A stretch of 6,351 bases of DNA. It comes from JAKJBL01 sp964461335. Its GTDB lineage: Bacteria > Bacillota > Clostridia > Christensenellales > CAG-138. A program made the position numbers and the translations under genes. The stretch is taken from NCBI GenBank assembly GCA_964461335.1, contig CAYWTY010000077.1:1-6351 (forward strand). Direction: 5' to 3'. Of the stretch, positions 5,677 to 6,351 are shown in pieces; the stretch's first letter is position 1; every line of letters starts with the position of its first letter. The notes below the pieces were generated by a model that was not told the DNA's origin, ran no database searches, and was given only the letters and a program-made list of their open reading frames with translations.

Positions 5677-6276
5677 TTATAGACCCTGAATTCTAACTTC
5701 GATAACCCTGCCAATTATTTGCACACCGCCGCCTGCAATTATCATGGGTTCATAGTTTTGGTTAGCAGGGTATAGCATAAGTTGGTTCTGTATCCATTTT
5801 GCGCGGCGCAGCACTACTTCATCGTTTATACGCACAACAGCAACTTGGCTGTTTTCTATATGGGGCTGCATTCGCACAAGCACCATTGCACCCTCAATAA
5901 TATGGGCATCCTCCATACAGTCCCCTTCAACTTCCATAAAAAAGTATTCACCGCTTTTTAAATCGCCATCTGGTACTGAAATGTACTCTGCTATATTTTC
6001 TTCTGCAAGTATTGGCAGCCCCGCATGCACCTTGCCAACTATAGGAACTTGTACAATTCGTTGTGCGAAGCTGTTTCCTTCGTGCGAAGATTCGCGTTTA
6101 AGGATATAGTCAGTGCTAACAGAGAACAAATCCGCCAAGCGAAGGAGTATTTCTTGGGGGAGGTTGGCGCGGCCTGTTTCATATTTGCAAATTGCAGCTT
6201 TCTGTACTCCAAGAAAGTTGCCGAGCATTTCTTGGGTATAACCAGTTCTAAGGCGCAACTCTTTTAACCTGTTCAT
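5677..6276 (-). CDS. XRE-family HTH regulator with a LexA/CI-like S24 domain lacking the Ser-Lys dyad
   Basis: This 199-residue protein has an N-terminal helix-turn-helix of the Cro/CI (XRE) type at about 1-60 (LRLRTGYTQEMLGNFLGVQ, then YETGRANLP). A short linker joins it to a C-terminal S24/LexA-like domain at about 75-199. The domain keeps the fold marks VGKVHAGLPILAEENI (80-95) with the A85-G86 bond where LexA and CI cut themselves, and LMLYPANQNYEPM (166-178). Aligned by eye with E. coli LexA, catalytic Ser119 corresponds to C120 (in GDCM) and catalytic Lys156 to R157. The acidic residue of the usual GD after the Ser motif is A130. Such proteins usually are repressors relieved by RecA-stimulated self-cleavage; this one may be non-cleaving or altered. 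It lies convergent to the redox operon, across the shared terminator. GGGGGTG (6281-6287) precedes its ATG by 4 nt, and a promoter with a candidate operator lies just upstream. Targets other than itself are unknown. Confidence 0.9.
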   Translation of the reverse strand: MNRLKELRLRTGYTQEMLGNFLGVQKAAICKYETGRANLPQEILLRLADLFSVSTDYILKRESSHEGNSFAQRIVQVPIVGKVHAGLPILAEENIAEYISVPDGDLKSGEYFFMEVEGDCMEDAHIIEGAMVLVRMQPHIENSQVAVVRINDEVVLRRAKWIQNQLMLYPANQNYEPMIIAGGGVQIIGRVIEVRIQGL

Positions 6277-6308
6277 AATACACCCCCGAAAACAGTTTTA
6301 CTTACTCT

Positions 6309-6338
6309 ATTGTATCCCATCGGGAAACACAAATGCAA
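6309..6338 (-). promoter_or_regulatory. Promoter of the S24-type regulator gene
   Basis: Read on the minus strand, TTGCAT (plus positions 6333-6338; 3 of 6 matches to TTGACA) is followed after 18 bp by TACAAT (6309-6314; 5 of 6 matches to TATAAT). Transcription would start near 6302, leaving a leader of about 25 nt with the GGGGGTG ribosome binding site at 6281-6287. The weak -35 and the overlapping palindrome fit a regulated promoter. Confidence 0.5.
6311..6329. promoter_or_regulatory. Candidate autoregulatory operator: 19-bp imperfect palindrome
   Basis: TGTATCCCATCGGGAAACA is a palindrome with 8-bp arms and a 3-bp centre; 7 of 8 arm pairs match (TGTnTCCC / GGGAnACA). It overlaps the -10 box (6309-6314) and most of the spacer of the regulator's own promoter, where a bound CI-like dimer would block RNA polymerase. 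Size and symmetry fit XRE-family dimer sites. That this regulator binds it is inference. Confidence 0.5.
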
Positions 6339-6351
6339 TAATATTCTGAAA

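Noticed and set aside
5438..5689. Plus-strand open frame of 83 codons overlapping the end of the NuoF-like gene and running through the terminator.
   Set aside because: It is out of frame with two intact ferredoxin motifs and crosses the terminator hairpin. No evidence of a frameshift or a real product.
6025..6267. Plus-strand open frame of 80 codons opposite the regulator's HTH region.
   Set aside because: The minus-strand frame has a clear HTH and S24 protein; the opposite frame has no recognisable motif or good ribosome binding site.

Overview
This 6.35 kb window looks like chromosomal DNA from an anaerobic, low-to-mid-GC Firmicute, most likely a member of the Clostridia. The reasons are a NuoE / histidine-kinase-like ATPase / HndB / NuoF gene cluster of the kind found with clostridial electron-bifurcating [FeFe] hydrogenases, strong GGAGG-type ribosome binding sites, and housekeeping genes of bacterial type. 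The genus cannot be read from the sequence. There is no phage gene, transposon, CRISPR array, rRNA or tRNA.

Layout: (1) 1-241 is a leader without a supportable gene; it holds a probable promoter and a small AT-rich inverted repeat. (2) 242-1171 encodes a self-processing P1/DmpA-type (family S58) peptidase. (3) 1226-2182 is a two-gene unit, acpS followed 3 nt later by a 5-formyltetrahydrofolate cyclo-ligase, with its own near-consensus promoter whose -35 box overlaps the peptidase stop codon. (4) 2183-2342 is an intergenic region with an extended -10 promoter. (5) 2343-5601 is a four-gene operon: a NuoE-like [2Fe-2S] subunit, a GHKL-type ATPase, an HndB-like thioredoxin-fold protein and a 598-residue NuoF/HydB-like flavoprotein with extra [2Fe-2S] and 2x[4Fe-4S] domains. 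(6) 5630-5658 is a strong bidirectional terminator. (7) 5677-6276, on the minus strand, is a lambda-CI/LexA-like regulator (HTH plus S24 domain) with its promoter and a candidate self-operator at 6309-6338.

The four-gene operon supplies the NAD(H)/FMN side of an HydABC- or Hnd-type complex: NADH meets FMN on the NuoF-like protein, and iron-sulfur clusters on it and on the NuoE-like protein carry electrons to a partner. The usual partner gene, the catalytic [FeFe] hydrogenase (hydA/hndD), is not in the operon: a terminator and a convergent gene follow directly. The diaphorase module must therefore work with a hydrogenase, formate dehydrogenase or other enzyme encoded elsewhere, or alone.

The points most worth a second look are the missing hydrogenase subunit, the embedded ATPase of unknown role with a weak ribosome binding site, the three-cysteine HndB-like protein, and the S24 regulator, which keeps the Ala-Gly cleavage site but has Cys and Arg in place of the catalytic Ser and Lys, with a 19-bp imperfect palindrome lying in its own promoter.
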